64,000 bases of DNA from Variovorax sp. WS11 (lineage in GTDB: Bacteria > Pseudomonadota > Gammaproteobacteria > Burkholderiales > Burkholderiaceae_C). This document shows, one piece after another, positions 52,400-60,018 of this stretch. Each line of letters opens with the position of its first letter. The first letter of the stretch is position 1. The stretch is from the NCBI RefSeq assembly GCF_010499245.1, contig NZ_JAAGOW010000005.1, positions 496,001 to 560,000 of the forward strand. Direction: 5' to 3'. The notes beneath the pieces are model-generated. The model saw only the letters and a list, made by a program, of their open reading frames with translations, was not told where the DNA came from and did not search any database. A program made the position numbers and the translations under genes.

Positions 52400-52684
52400 T
52401 CATTCGCGTGCAGGTGGCCATAACCTGGCCGTATGCACAAGGGCCAGCACCCAGACCGTTTCCTGCTCAATCTCGTAGACCAAGCGATAGCTTTCATGCG
52501 GTACCAGCTCGCGGGTGCCGGAAATCCTTCCAATCTTGCCTAACTTCGGGTGGGCAGCAAGCCTGGCGGCCGCATCGCTGAAAAGCTGGTCCATACGGAC
52601 GGCCGCATGCGGGTTGTCAGCTGCAATGTAGTCCCACACATCGGCCCGGTCCTGTTCTGCCTCTGGTGTCCAGACAACCCTCAT
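52400..52684 (-). CDS. RelE/ParE-family toxin
   Basis: This 94-residue protein is a typical RelE/ParE-fold toxin: VWTPEAEQDRADVWDYIA at the start, AAARLAAHPKLGKIGRISGTRELVPHESYRLVYEI in the middle and VLALVHTARLWP at the end. The spacing fits ParE-type gyrase poisons or RelE-type mRNA interferases; the sequence alone does not decide. Its ATG overlaps the stop of the upstream antitoxin gene. Confidence 0.9.
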   Translation of the reverse strand: MRVVWTPEAEQDRADVWDYIAADNPHAAVRMDQLFSDAAARLAAHPKLGKIGRISGTRELVPHESYRLVYEIEQETVWVLALVHTARLWPPARE

Positions 52685-52959
52685 GCTTGGCGCGTCACAC
52701 GTGCACGTCGGGTCGCAAATGTGGTTTCAACCTCCGCATTCGAACGGCCACGGCCAGCCCGCATCGAAACCCGGCCATCCTCGACTTTGCGGCGCAAGAA
52801 CTCATCGTATTCCCGCTGCTGGCGCTGCTGCTGGATGAAGTCGCGCATCAGTTCGCGCATCACCTGCGATGCCGGCCGATGGCTTGCCTCGGCCTCGGCC
52901 ATGAATTCGGCACGCAATTCAGGTTCAAGCTTCATTGTGAACACGGCTTCTTTCGACAT
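52681..52959 (-). CDS. Antitoxin of the RelE/ParE pair (ribbon-helix-helix type)
   Basis: The 92-residue protein begins AVFTMKLEPELRAEFMAEAEASHRPASQVMRELMRDF, a short strand followed by two helices as in ribbon-helix-helix antitoxins. A charged C-terminal tail probably wraps the toxin. It precedes and overlaps the toxin gene. GTATATAC and an ATCACC/GGTGAT inverted repeat upstream are candidate binding sites for autoregulation. Confidence 0.85.
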   Translation of the reverse strand: MSKEAVFTMKLEPELRAEFMAEAEASHRPASQVMRELMRDFIQQQRQQREYDEFLRRKVEDGRVSMRAGRGRSNAEVETTFATRRARVTRQA

Positions 52960-52989
52960 GGTGTCACCCTATGAATGAAGTATTGACGT

Positions 52990-53024
52990 AGTATATACAA
53001 ATTCATCACCCAAAAATAGGTGAT
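52990..53024. promoter_or_regulatory. Toxin-antitoxin promoter/operator region
   Basis: The perfect palindrome GTATATAC (52991-52998) overlaps TATACT on the minus strand, a possible -10 box. An inverted repeat ATCACC (53005) and GGTGAT (53019) with an 8-base loop lies just upstream. Both are AT-rich islands in GC-rich surroundings, as expected for an autoregulated toxin-antitoxin promoter. Confidence 0.5.
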
Positions 53025-53406
53025 CGCGAAGCTCACAAAGCAAGCTGAGCTGACAGCTACGCTGCCATGCAAAGGTGATCACTTTCGGGTGTAGAAAGAT
53101 GCGCTTTGCTCCGAGAGGCTTTTGCTGGAGCGGGTTCCGGCACGTCGGCGCACGGTCTGGAACGGAGCTCCAGGCACGCGAAGACGCCCCTGGCCGAGTC
53201 GCAGACAGTGCCGATCGCCGCGACGGCATCGGCTTGAAATTTCCTTCGGTCGCATGCTCCAAATGCCTACGCAGCAAGCCCCGGTGGGCGTCAAGACTGG
53301 AATCACATCCAGACCGAAAGAGACCCAAGACGAAAGGAAAGGCTTGTGACATGCAAATACATCCGCCCGGAGGGGGACGCGCTGGGCATGAGGGCTTCAT
53401 CCAGGC
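53025..53406. other. Non-coding stretch, nothing recognised
   Basis: I see no gene, RNA or repeat of note here. An open frame with a GTG at 53075 exists but overlaps the next gene and has no family features. The stretch may be the boundary of the inserted toxin-antitoxin segment. Confidence 0.5.
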
Positions 53407-55575
53407 ATGCATGAGGCGCACGAGTTCAAGTTCTTCCGCGCCGGCGGTGTGGACCAAGTCCTGATCCGCAAGGGGTCCGACATCGCACACATCGGTGAAC
53501 TCGACCAGAAGCTCTGGGTGGCCCTCGCTTGCCCGACGCGCGGCATCGAGTTCGACACCCGCACGCTCGACCTCATCGACACCGACGACGACCGGCGCAT
53601 TCGGCCCCCGGAGCTCATCGCCGCCTGCGAATGGGCGTGCGCGCACCTGCGCAACGCTGACGAGCTGATCGAGGGAGGCGACAGCATCGCACTGGGCTCG
53701 TTTTGCGAACCCGGCGCGGACGGCTTCTCGCTGGCGGACGAAGCCCGCCACGTGCTGCGCCTGCTGCACAAGGAGGACGCGAGCGTCATCACTCTCGACG
53801 ACGTCGCGCGGCGCAGCGACATGCTCGCCGCCATGCGCTTCAACGGCGACGGCATCGTCACCCCCGAGACCGCAATCGACGAGCCGGTCCGCCGCACGCT
53901 TCAGCGCATCGCCGACACCCACGGCAGCGTGAAGGACCGCAACGGCCACGACGGCATCGACCGCGCACGCGCCCAGGCCTTTTTCGCCGAGGCCGAGGCC
54001 CTGCGCCGCTGGCAGGCCGGCGACGGCAGCGCGGCCTGCAGCGGCGGGCACATGCTGGAGGCCGCCGAGGCAGTGTGCGTCGTGCGCGACAAGGTCGACG
54101 ACTTCTTCGCACGCTGCCGCCTCGCGGCCTATGACATCCAGGCCGTGCCGGCCCTGAACGCCTCGACCGAGACCTACGAGATGCTGTCCGCGCAGGAACT
54201 GACACTCGAGAACCAGCGCATCGCCGCATTGCCCCTGGCACCCATCGCCCCTGGACGCACGCTGCCGCTGCGCACAGGCGTGAATCCGGCCTGGGCCCAG
54301 GCACTGGCCACTCTGCAGCAAAAGGCCGTCGTGCCGCTGCTGACCAACACCGACGACGATCACATCGACGAACGCGCGTGGGTCGAACTCCAGCGCCGCA
54401 TCGAATCCTGCCGGGCCTGGCTCGCGGCCAAGCCGGTGTCACCGCTTTCAGACCTGGATGGCGCGGCCATCGCCGCGCTGCTGGCCACGCAGAGCGCCGT
54501 GATGGCGCTCATCGACGAGGACGAAGCAGCCGAGCCGCACAACGCGCGCCTGCGCGACCTCGAAAAGCTGCTGCGCCTGAAGCGCGACCTGCGCCAGATG
54601 CTGGAGAACTTCGTCTCCTTCAAGGCCTTCTACCGTCGCGAGGGCGCGATCTTCCAGGCCGGCACGCTCTACCTCGACAGCCGCAGCTGCGATCTCACCG
54701 TGCGAGTGGACGACGTCAAGCAGCATGCGGTGCTGGCGGGCCTGGCCAAGACCTGCCTGGCCTACTGCGAGTGCCGGCGCGGGGGCGAGAAGATGAACAT
54801 CGTCGCGGCCTTCACCTCGGGCGATGTCGACTTTCTCTTCGCGGGCCGCAACGGCGTTTTCTACGACCGCCAGGGCCGCGACTGGGACGCGACCATCACG
54901 CGGCTGATCGAGAACCCGACCAGCGTCGCCCAGGCCTTCTTCTCGCCCTACAAGAAGTTCGTTCGCATGATCGAGGAACAGGTTGCCAAGCGTGCCGCCG
55001 CCAGCGAGGCCGGTGCGCAAGGCGCGCTGGGTTCGCTGGCCACGAGCATCGCGACCGCCGACAAGCGCGCCGCGCCCGGCGCCGCGCCGGCCGCAACGGC
55101 ACGCCTTCCCGGCAGCCGCATCGACGTGGGCACCGTGGCCGCCATCGGCGTCGCGATGGGCAGCATCAGCGCCGTGCTGGTGGCGCTGTTCAGCAAGTTC
55201 ATCGATCTGGGGCAATGGATCCCGATCGCCATCGCAGGTGTCGTCCTCGCCATCTCCGGCCCGAGCATGCTGATCGCCTGGCTCAAGCTGCGCCAGCGCA
55301 GCCTGGGGCCCATCCTGGATGCCAGCGGCTGGGCCATCAACGGCCGGATGAAGGTCAACGTGCGGCTCGGCGCCTCGCTGTCGAAGACCGCGCACATCCC
55401 GCGGCACGCGGTGCGCGTGCTGCGCGATCCCTACGCCGAGCGCCGCGGGATGCGGGGCGCACTCGCTGCGCTGGCGCTGGTGGCCGTGGTCGCGGTGCTG
55501 GCGTGGCAGCTGGATCTGCTGGACCGGCGATTGCCGCCCGCGCTGCAGCACACGCCGGCGACCGAAGGCAACTGA
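53407..55575 (+). CDS. Large membrane protein with EF-hand-like loops, function unknown
   Basis: I recognise no named family for this 722-residue protein. Near the N-terminus, residues 58-69 form an EF-hand-type loop (D58, D60, D62, I65, E69). Partial loops follow at FNGDGIVTPE near 145 and DRNGHDGID near 178. The middle is helical with a conserved-looking FVSFKAFYRREGAIFQAGTL near 420. A proline/alanine linker near 555-570 precedes two transmembrane segments (about 575-640), and a third lies near 690-705. Most of the protein therefore seems to lie on one side of the inner membrane, perhaps responding to calcium. No clear ribosome-binding site precedes ATG 53407. It is a single-gene unit. Confidence 0.88.
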   Translation: MHEAHEFKFFRAGGVDQVLIRKGSDIAHIGELDQKLWVALACPTRGIEFDTRTLDLIDTDDDRRIRPPELIAACEWACAHLRNADELIEGGDSIALGSFCEPGADGFSLADEARHVLRLLHKEDASVITLDDVARRSDMLAAMRFNGDGIVTPETAIDEPVRRTLQRIADTHGSVKDRNGHDGIDRARAQAFFAEAEALRRWQAGDGSAACSGGHMLEAAEAVCVVRDKVDDFFARCRLAAYDIQAVPALNASTETYEMLSAQELTLENQRIAALPLAPIAPGRTLPLRTGVNPAWAQALATLQQKAVVPLLTNTDDDHIDERAWVELQRRIESCRAWLAAKPVSPLSDLDGAAIAALLATQSAVMALIDEDEAAEPHNARLRDLEKLLRLKRDLRQMLENFVSFKAFYRREGAIFQAGTLYLDSRSCDLTVRVDDVKQHAVLAGLAKTCLAYCECRRGGEKMNIVAAFTSGDVDFLFAGRNGVFYDRQGRDWDATITRLIENPTSVAQAFFSPYKKFVRMIEEQVAKRAAASEAGAQGALGSLATSIATADKRAAPGAAPAATARLPGSRIDVGTVAAIGVAMGSISAVLVALFSKFIDLGQWIPIAIAGVVLAISGPSMLIAWLKLRQRSLGPILDASGWAINGRMKVNVRLGASLSKTAHIPRHAVRVLRDPYAERRGMRGALAALALVAVVAVLAWQLDLLDRRLPPALQHTPATEGN

Positions 55576-55597
55576 CGCGAGCGATTTGCGATCATCG

Positions 55598-57919
55598 TCA
55601 GGATGCGCGGGCGGCAAGCTGCGGGGGGTCGAACGCGGTGACCGGCGGCGGCGACTCGCATTTCTCGACTTGCACCAGCACCGTCTGGACGACCGTGGAT
55701 TGCGCCAGCTGCGAGGTGCCGCGATCCAGCGTGACGACATTCGGATTGCCGTGCTTCTCCAGGCTGCCGGGCCGGCCGCCTTCGGCAGGATCGAACCAGG
55801 CACCGGTCGAGATCTGTGCAACGCCGGGACGAAGATGGTCCGCGACGACCAGGCCGGCGAGGAAGGCTCCCCGCTCGTTGAAGACCCGCACGACGTCTCC
55901 TGGGACGAGCCCGCGCGAACGCGCGTCGTCGGGGTGCAGCGTCAAGGCCTCCCGCCCGGACACCTTGGTCCGGCGGCTGGCCGGCGCGTGGTCGTGCTGG
56001 CTGTGAAGCCGCGGCGTCGGCTGATTCGACAGCAGATGCAGGGGAAACCGGGATGCGGCCGGCGAGCCAAGCCACTCGGCGGGCGCGAGCCATGCCGGAT
56101 GCGCGGGGCAGTCCGCGTAGCGGTAGTCGGCGATCGTGCTCGAGTAGATCTCTATCCTGCCCGAAGGGGTGGCCAGCCGGTGCGCAGCGGGGTCGCGCCG
56201 GAAGTCCCCGAGCAGAACCTTGGACTCGGACGGCGGCGGAAACTCGTAAGCGCCCTCTTCCCAGAACGCCTGGAAGTCCGGCGGTTCGAAGCCGAGGGCC
56301 TGGGCCTGCGTACGCGCCTGCTCGTACATGTGCGCGAGCCAGCCCATCTCGTCCCGTCCCTGCGTATAGACGTGGCCGAAGCCCAGGCGGCTCGCCAGGC
56401 CGGCCATGATGTCGAAGTCGTTGCGCGCCTGCCCCACGGGCTCGATCACCTGCTTCATCGCGATCCAGAAAGGCGTGTACTCCTGCGCGAGGATGTCGTT
56501 GCGCTCCATCGTGGTGGTGGCCGGCAGCACGATGTCCGCATGCCTGGCGGCCGGGTTCCACCACGGCTCGTGAACGATCACCGTGTCCAGCCGCTGCCAA
56601 CCCTCGAGGAAGCGGTTGAGGTTGCCGTTGTGGTGGAAAGGATTGCCGCCGATCGAATACAGCAGCCGGGTCTCCGGGTACGTGATGGTCTTGCCGTCGT
56701 ACTCGATCGTCGCGCCCGGGCGCAGCAGCATGTCGCCCACCCGACCGACCGGCACGTAGGTCTTCACGGGATTGGGGCCGAGCGGCAGGGTCGGCCTTGG
56801 AAGGCCGTCGTGGTGCGGCTTCGTGGTGCCGTTGACCGCGCCGAAGCCCAGGCTGAAGCCACGGCCGGGCAGCCCGATCTGTCCGAGCATGGCCGCGAGC
56901 GTGATGGTCATCCACACCGGTTGCTCGCCGTGGTCTGCGCGCTGGATCGACCAGCTGGTGGTGACGAGGGTGCGCGACGTCGCCATCGTGCGTGCCAGGC
57001 TTTCGATCACTTCCACCGGCACCTCGGTGATGCCGCCGGCCCAGCGCGCATCCTTGGGCTGGCCGTCCGAGCGGCCGCTGAGATAGGCCTCGAAGCGCTC
57101 GTAGCCTTCGCAATAGCGCGCGAGAAATTCGCGGTCGCACAGCCCTTCCTTCGCCAGGGTGTGCGCGATGCCCAGCATCAGGGCGACATCGGTGTTCGGC
57201 CGCAGCGCGATCCAGTCGGCCTTCACATCCGTGGAAAGATCCTGCCGCGACGGGCTGATGTTGACGAAGCGGATGCCTGCAGCGGCCGCGCGGCGGAACC
57301 AGTCCGGACTTTCGTGCGCGACGGCTCCGCCGGCATCGATCTGGGTGTTCTTGAGCGAAGCCCCGCCGAACATGACCACCAGCTCGGCGGACGCCACCAC
57401 GTCGGCCCAGGGGACGACCATCTCGGTGATGTCCGAGCGGCCGAGGATGTAGGGCGCAATCTGCAGAGCCGCCCCAAAGCTGTGGTTGCCGCGCTTGTCG
57501 ACGTAGCCGCCATGCAGGCCCAGGAAGCGCTTGAGGACGCTGGGGGAATGATGGAGCCGCCCGGCGCTCGCCCAGCCATAGGACCCGCCATAGATCGCCT
57601 CGTTGCCGTGCTCGTCCTTGACGCGCTGCAGTTCGTGCGCGATGAGGTCCAGGGCCTCGTCCCAGCCGATGGGGACGAAGGGTTCCCCGCCCCGCTTTCG
57701 CGTCCGCTCGCGCTGCAGGTAGCCGGCGCGCACGCAGGGCTGCACGATCCGCAGCGGGCTGCGCACGGTCTCGGGCAGGCTTGCCATGTAGCTCGGCGGG
57801 TGCGGGTCGGACTTGAACGGCGTGGTCCGCACCACCTGGCCGCGCGCATCGACCTCGACGTTGTAGACGCCCCAGTGGGAAGCCGTCTGGACCGTGCGAT
57901 TCGTGCGTGGCGCGGCCAT
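55598..57919 (-). CDS. Molybdopterin oxidoreductase of the DMSO-reductase family (BisC/TorA-like)
   Basis: The 773-residue protein lacks an N-terminal Fe-S cysteine motif and starts with ASHWGVYNVEVDARGQVV, as in BisC, TorA and DorA. The serine that ligates molybdenum is expected in YGGSYGWASAGRLHH near residue 90. Downstream are GRGFSLGFGAVNG near 345, SIGGNPFHHNGN near 430 and the C-terminal molydopterin-binding HDHAPAS region near 665. No Tat signal is seen, so it is probably cytoplasmic. The family reduces S- or N-oxides. ATG 57919 has GAAGGA six bases upstream; ATG 57925 overlaps the CoxG-like stop. Joining a xanthine-oxidase-type operon is unusual. Confidence 0.9.
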   Translation of the reverse strand: MAAPRTNRTVQTASHWGVYNVEVDARGQVVRTTPFKSDPHPPSYMASLPETVRSPLRIVQPCVRAGYLQRERTRKRGGEPFVPIGWDEALDLIAHELQRVKDEHGNEAIYGGSYGWASAGRLHHSPSVLKRFLGLHGGYVDKRGNHSFGAALQIAPYILGRSDITEMVVPWADVVASAELVVMFGGASLKNTQIDAGGAVAHESPDWFRRAAAAGIRFVNISPSRQDLSTDVKADWIALRPNTDVALMLGIAHTLAKEGLCDREFLARYCEGYERFEAYLSGRSDGQPKDARWAGGITEVPVEVIESLARTMATSRTLVTTSWSIQRADHGEQPVWMTITLAAMLGQIGLPGRGFSLGFGAVNGTTKPHHDGLPRPTLPLGPNPVKTYVPVGRVGDMLLRPGATIEYDGKTITYPETRLLYSIGGNPFHHNGNLNRFLEGWQRLDTVIVHEPWWNPAARHADIVLPATTTMERNDILAQEYTPFWIAMKQVIEPVGQARNDFDIMAGLASRLGFGHVYTQGRDEMGWLAHMYEQARTQAQALGFEPPDFQAFWEEGAYEFPPPSESKVLLGDFRRDPAAHRLATPSGRIEIYSSTIADYRYADCPAHPAWLAPAEWLGSPAASRFPLHLLSNQPTPRLHSQHDHAPASRRTKVSGREALTLHPDDARSRGLVPGDVVRVFNERGAFLAGLVVADHLRPGVAQISTGAWFDPAEGGRPGSLEKHGNPNVVTLDRGTSQLAQSTVVQTVLVQVEKCESPPPVTAFDPPQLAARAS

Positions 57920-57921
57920 CT

Positions 57922-58683
57922 TCATTCCTTCGCCGCCGGCAGCAGGCAGTCGCGCAGGAGCGCTGCGCATTCGCCGGCCGCTTCCAGCGGCCAATGGACG
58001 GTGATCGTGGCGCCCTCGCGCATCAGCTCGATGCGGATGTGGTGCGCGCAGGCCGGGTCGCTGCGCCTGGAGAGCGAGGCAAGCAGGCGCGGCCACCAGC
58101 CCTTGGGCGCGGGCGACCTCTGAATGGCCTCGATCACCCTGGCGCGGTGCGACGGGCCCGGAATGGCTTGCGGCACGGCGCCGACGGCCGGGCTCGGTGC
58201 CCGCTCGGGCGCGATGGATGGCGGCGGCAGCTCGGCGGGCGGCGCGATCCGTTTCGACAGGTTCTGGCCGAACTCATCCCACATGCGGTCGGCCTTGGTC
58301 TTCATCACGCTCAGGCCGAAGCTGCCCAGGCGCCCCAGCACGTCCACCTTCACCTTCACGCGCAGCTCGGTGCCGCCGTCGGCCTGCTCGGCCAGGAACA
58401 TCTCGCTCTGCTGGCGCAGCGAACTGGCCACCGAGGCGTCCTCGCCGGTGCCCTCGCAGCGCAGGTAGAGCGGTGCGCGCTGCTCCAGGATGGTCGTCCT
58501 GAGCCTGAACTTCGCGCTCACGAAGGCGATCTTCACCGCGATCAGGGCCTTGTACTCGGTGGGGCTCAGCACCTCGACCGACTGCATGCCGGGAATGCAG
58601 GCCCCCATCACTTCGGGGTCCAGCAGCAGTTCCCATACGCGCGCGGGCGGCGCGGCGATGGTCAGGATTTTTTCAATGTCCAT
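57922..58683 (-). CDS. CoxG-like SRPBCC protein
   Basis: The N-terminal 150 residues match the carbon monoxide dehydrogenase subunit G family (SRPBCC/START fold): PPARVWELLLDPEVMGACIPGMQSVE near residue 10, YKALIAVKI near 45 and KVDVLGRLG near 115. A proline-rich linker (about 160-200) and a C-terminal basic segment follow. CoxG-type proteins help assemble or anchor molybdenum hydroxylases at the membrane. It overlaps the Fe-S subunit gene by 11 bp and the DMSO-reductase-family gene by a few bases, tying the two molybdoenzymes into one operon. Confidence 0.88.
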   Translation of the reverse strand: MDIEKILTIAAPPARVWELLLDPEVMGACIPGMQSVEVLSPTEYKALIAVKIAFVSAKFRLRTTILEQRAPLYLRCEGTGEDASVASSLRQQSEMFLAEQADGGTELRVKVKVDVLGRLGSFGLSVMKTKADRMWDEFGQNLSKRIAPPAELPPPSIAPERAPSPAVGAVPQAIPGPSHRARVIEAIQRSPAPKGWWPRLLASLSRRSDPACAHHIRIELMREGATITVHWPLEAAGECAALLRDCLLPAAKE

Positions 58684-59149
58684 GTAGTTTCTCCGCGGCG
58701 TCCAGGACGGACTCCACAATCTGGGTGTAGCCGGTGCAGCGGCAGAGGTTGCCGTTGAGGCCCTCGCGCACCTCGTGCTCCGTCGGCAGAGGGTTCTTCG
58801 CCAGCAGCGCGCACGACGCCATCAGGAAGCCCGGCGTGCAGTAGCCGCACTGCAGCCCCCCGCAACGCATGAAGGCATCCTGCAAGGGATGCAGGCGCTC
58901 GCCTTGCGCCAGGCCTTCCACGGTGGTGATCGCGCAGCCGTGCGCCTGCACGGCCAGCGACAGGCAGGACTTCACGACCTCGCCATCGACCAGCACCGAG
59001 CAGGCACCGCAGACGCCCGTCTCGCAGCCGCGCTTGGTGCCGGTCAGGTGCAGGTCATCGCGCAGGAAGTCGCTCAGCAGCCGGCGCGCGGGGACTTGCG
59101 CTTCGTGCTCTTCTCCGTTCACGGTCAAGTGGATGGTGTGTTTGCTCAT
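58673..59149 (-). CDS. Molybdenum hydroxylase [2Fe-2S] subunit
   Basis: This 158-residue small subunit has the two cluster motifs of the xanthine oxidase family: the plant-type GCETGVCGACSVLVDG near residue 40 and the C-terminal QCGYCTPGFLM near 100 with NLCRCTGYTQI near 135. It passes electrons from the molybdenum site to the FAD subunit. ATG 59149 overlaps the stop of the FAD subunit gene. Confidence 0.96.
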   Translation of the reverse strand: MSKHTIHLTVNGEEHEAQVPARRLLSDFLRDDLHLTGTKRGCETGVCGACSVLVDGEVVKSCLSLAVQAHGCAITTVEGLAQGERLHPLQDAFMRCGGLQCGYCTPGFLMASCALLAKNPLPTEHEVREGLNGNLCRCTGYTQIVESVLDAAEKLHGH

Positions 59150-60018
59150 GATTCTTCTCCAGCGAGGCCGAAGAGGCCGGCGATCGTCCGGCGGCAGGCC
59201 ACCCGAACCATGTTGCGGCGGAATTCGGCGGACCCGCGCGTGTCCGAGATCGGCGCGATGTCGGCCGCGACGATGTCGGCGGCCTCTGCGGCCACCCCGT
59301 CCGTGACCATCCTGCCTCGCAGGAATTCCTCGGCGCGCGTGACGCGGCCCGGGATGGCCACGGAGGCGCCCACGACCAGGCGCGCCTCGCGGCACAGCGC
59401 GCCGTCGCGGCGCGTCATCAGCGACACGCTGGCGAGCGGCCGATGCTCCACCGCCGTGCGCAGGAAGCGCGTGTAGCGGCCGCCGGCGTCGGCCTGCGGC
59501 ACCGGGACACGGATCTCCACCAGCAGTTCGTCCGGCTCCAGCGCGGTCACGTAGTAGTCCACCAGAAACTCCTCGACGGAAAGCATCCGCTGGCCGCGCG
59601 TGCTGGCCAGCACCAGTTGCGCGCCGTGCGCCATCAGGCAGCCCGGCGGGTCGGTGGCGGGGTCCGCATAGCAGAGGTTGCCGCCCAGCGTGCCCTGGTT
59701 ACGCACCTGCGGATTGGCGACCTGCGCCGCCATGGCCGCGAGCACCGGGTAGTGCCGCTGGACGAGCTCGGAGCGCGCCAGTTCGGCGTGCTTCACCAGG
59801 GCGCCGATGCGCAGGCCCTCGCGCGGATCGAAGGCGATGCCGCGCAGCCCTTCGATCTGCAGGGCCGAAATCACGTGGGTCGGCGCCGCCATGCGCTGGC
59901 GCATCGCCAGCAGCAAGGCCGTGCCGCCGGCCATCACGCGGCACTCGTCGCCCAGGTCGGCCAGCATGCGGCTCGCCTCGGACAAGGAGCGCGGCTGCAG
60001 GAACTCGAACTCACGCAT
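59146..60018 (-). CDS. Molybdenum hydroxylase FAD-binding subunit
   Basis: This 290-residue medium subunit has the FAD-binding motifs of the CoxM/XdhB type: VMAGGTALLLAMR near residue 28 and QVRNQGTLGGNLCYADPATDPP near 105, plus the CO dehydrogenase flavoprotein C-terminal domain (about 175-285). It takes electrons from the Fe-S subunit. The gene overlaps both neighbours slightly, so large, medium and small subunits are made in order. Confidence 0.95.
   Translation of the reverse strand: MREFEFLQPRSLSEASRMLADLGDECRVMAGGTALLLAMRQRMAAPTHVISALQIEGLRGIAFDPREGLRIGALVKHAELARSELVQRHYPVLAAMAAQVANPQVRNQGTLGGNLCYADPATDPPGCLMAHGAQLVLASTRGQRMLSVEEFLVDYYVTALEPDELLVEIRVPVPQADAGGRYTRFLRTAVEHRPLASVSLMTRRDGALCREARLVVGASVAIPGRVTRAEEFLRGRMVTDGVAAEAADIVAADIAPISDTRGSAEFRRNMVRVACRRTIAGLFGLAGEES

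Noticed and set aside
53075..53464. A 129-codon plus-strand frame starting with GTG before the EF-hand-like protein
   Set aside because: It overlaps the start of the next gene by 58 bp, has no ribosome-binding site and an atypical composition.
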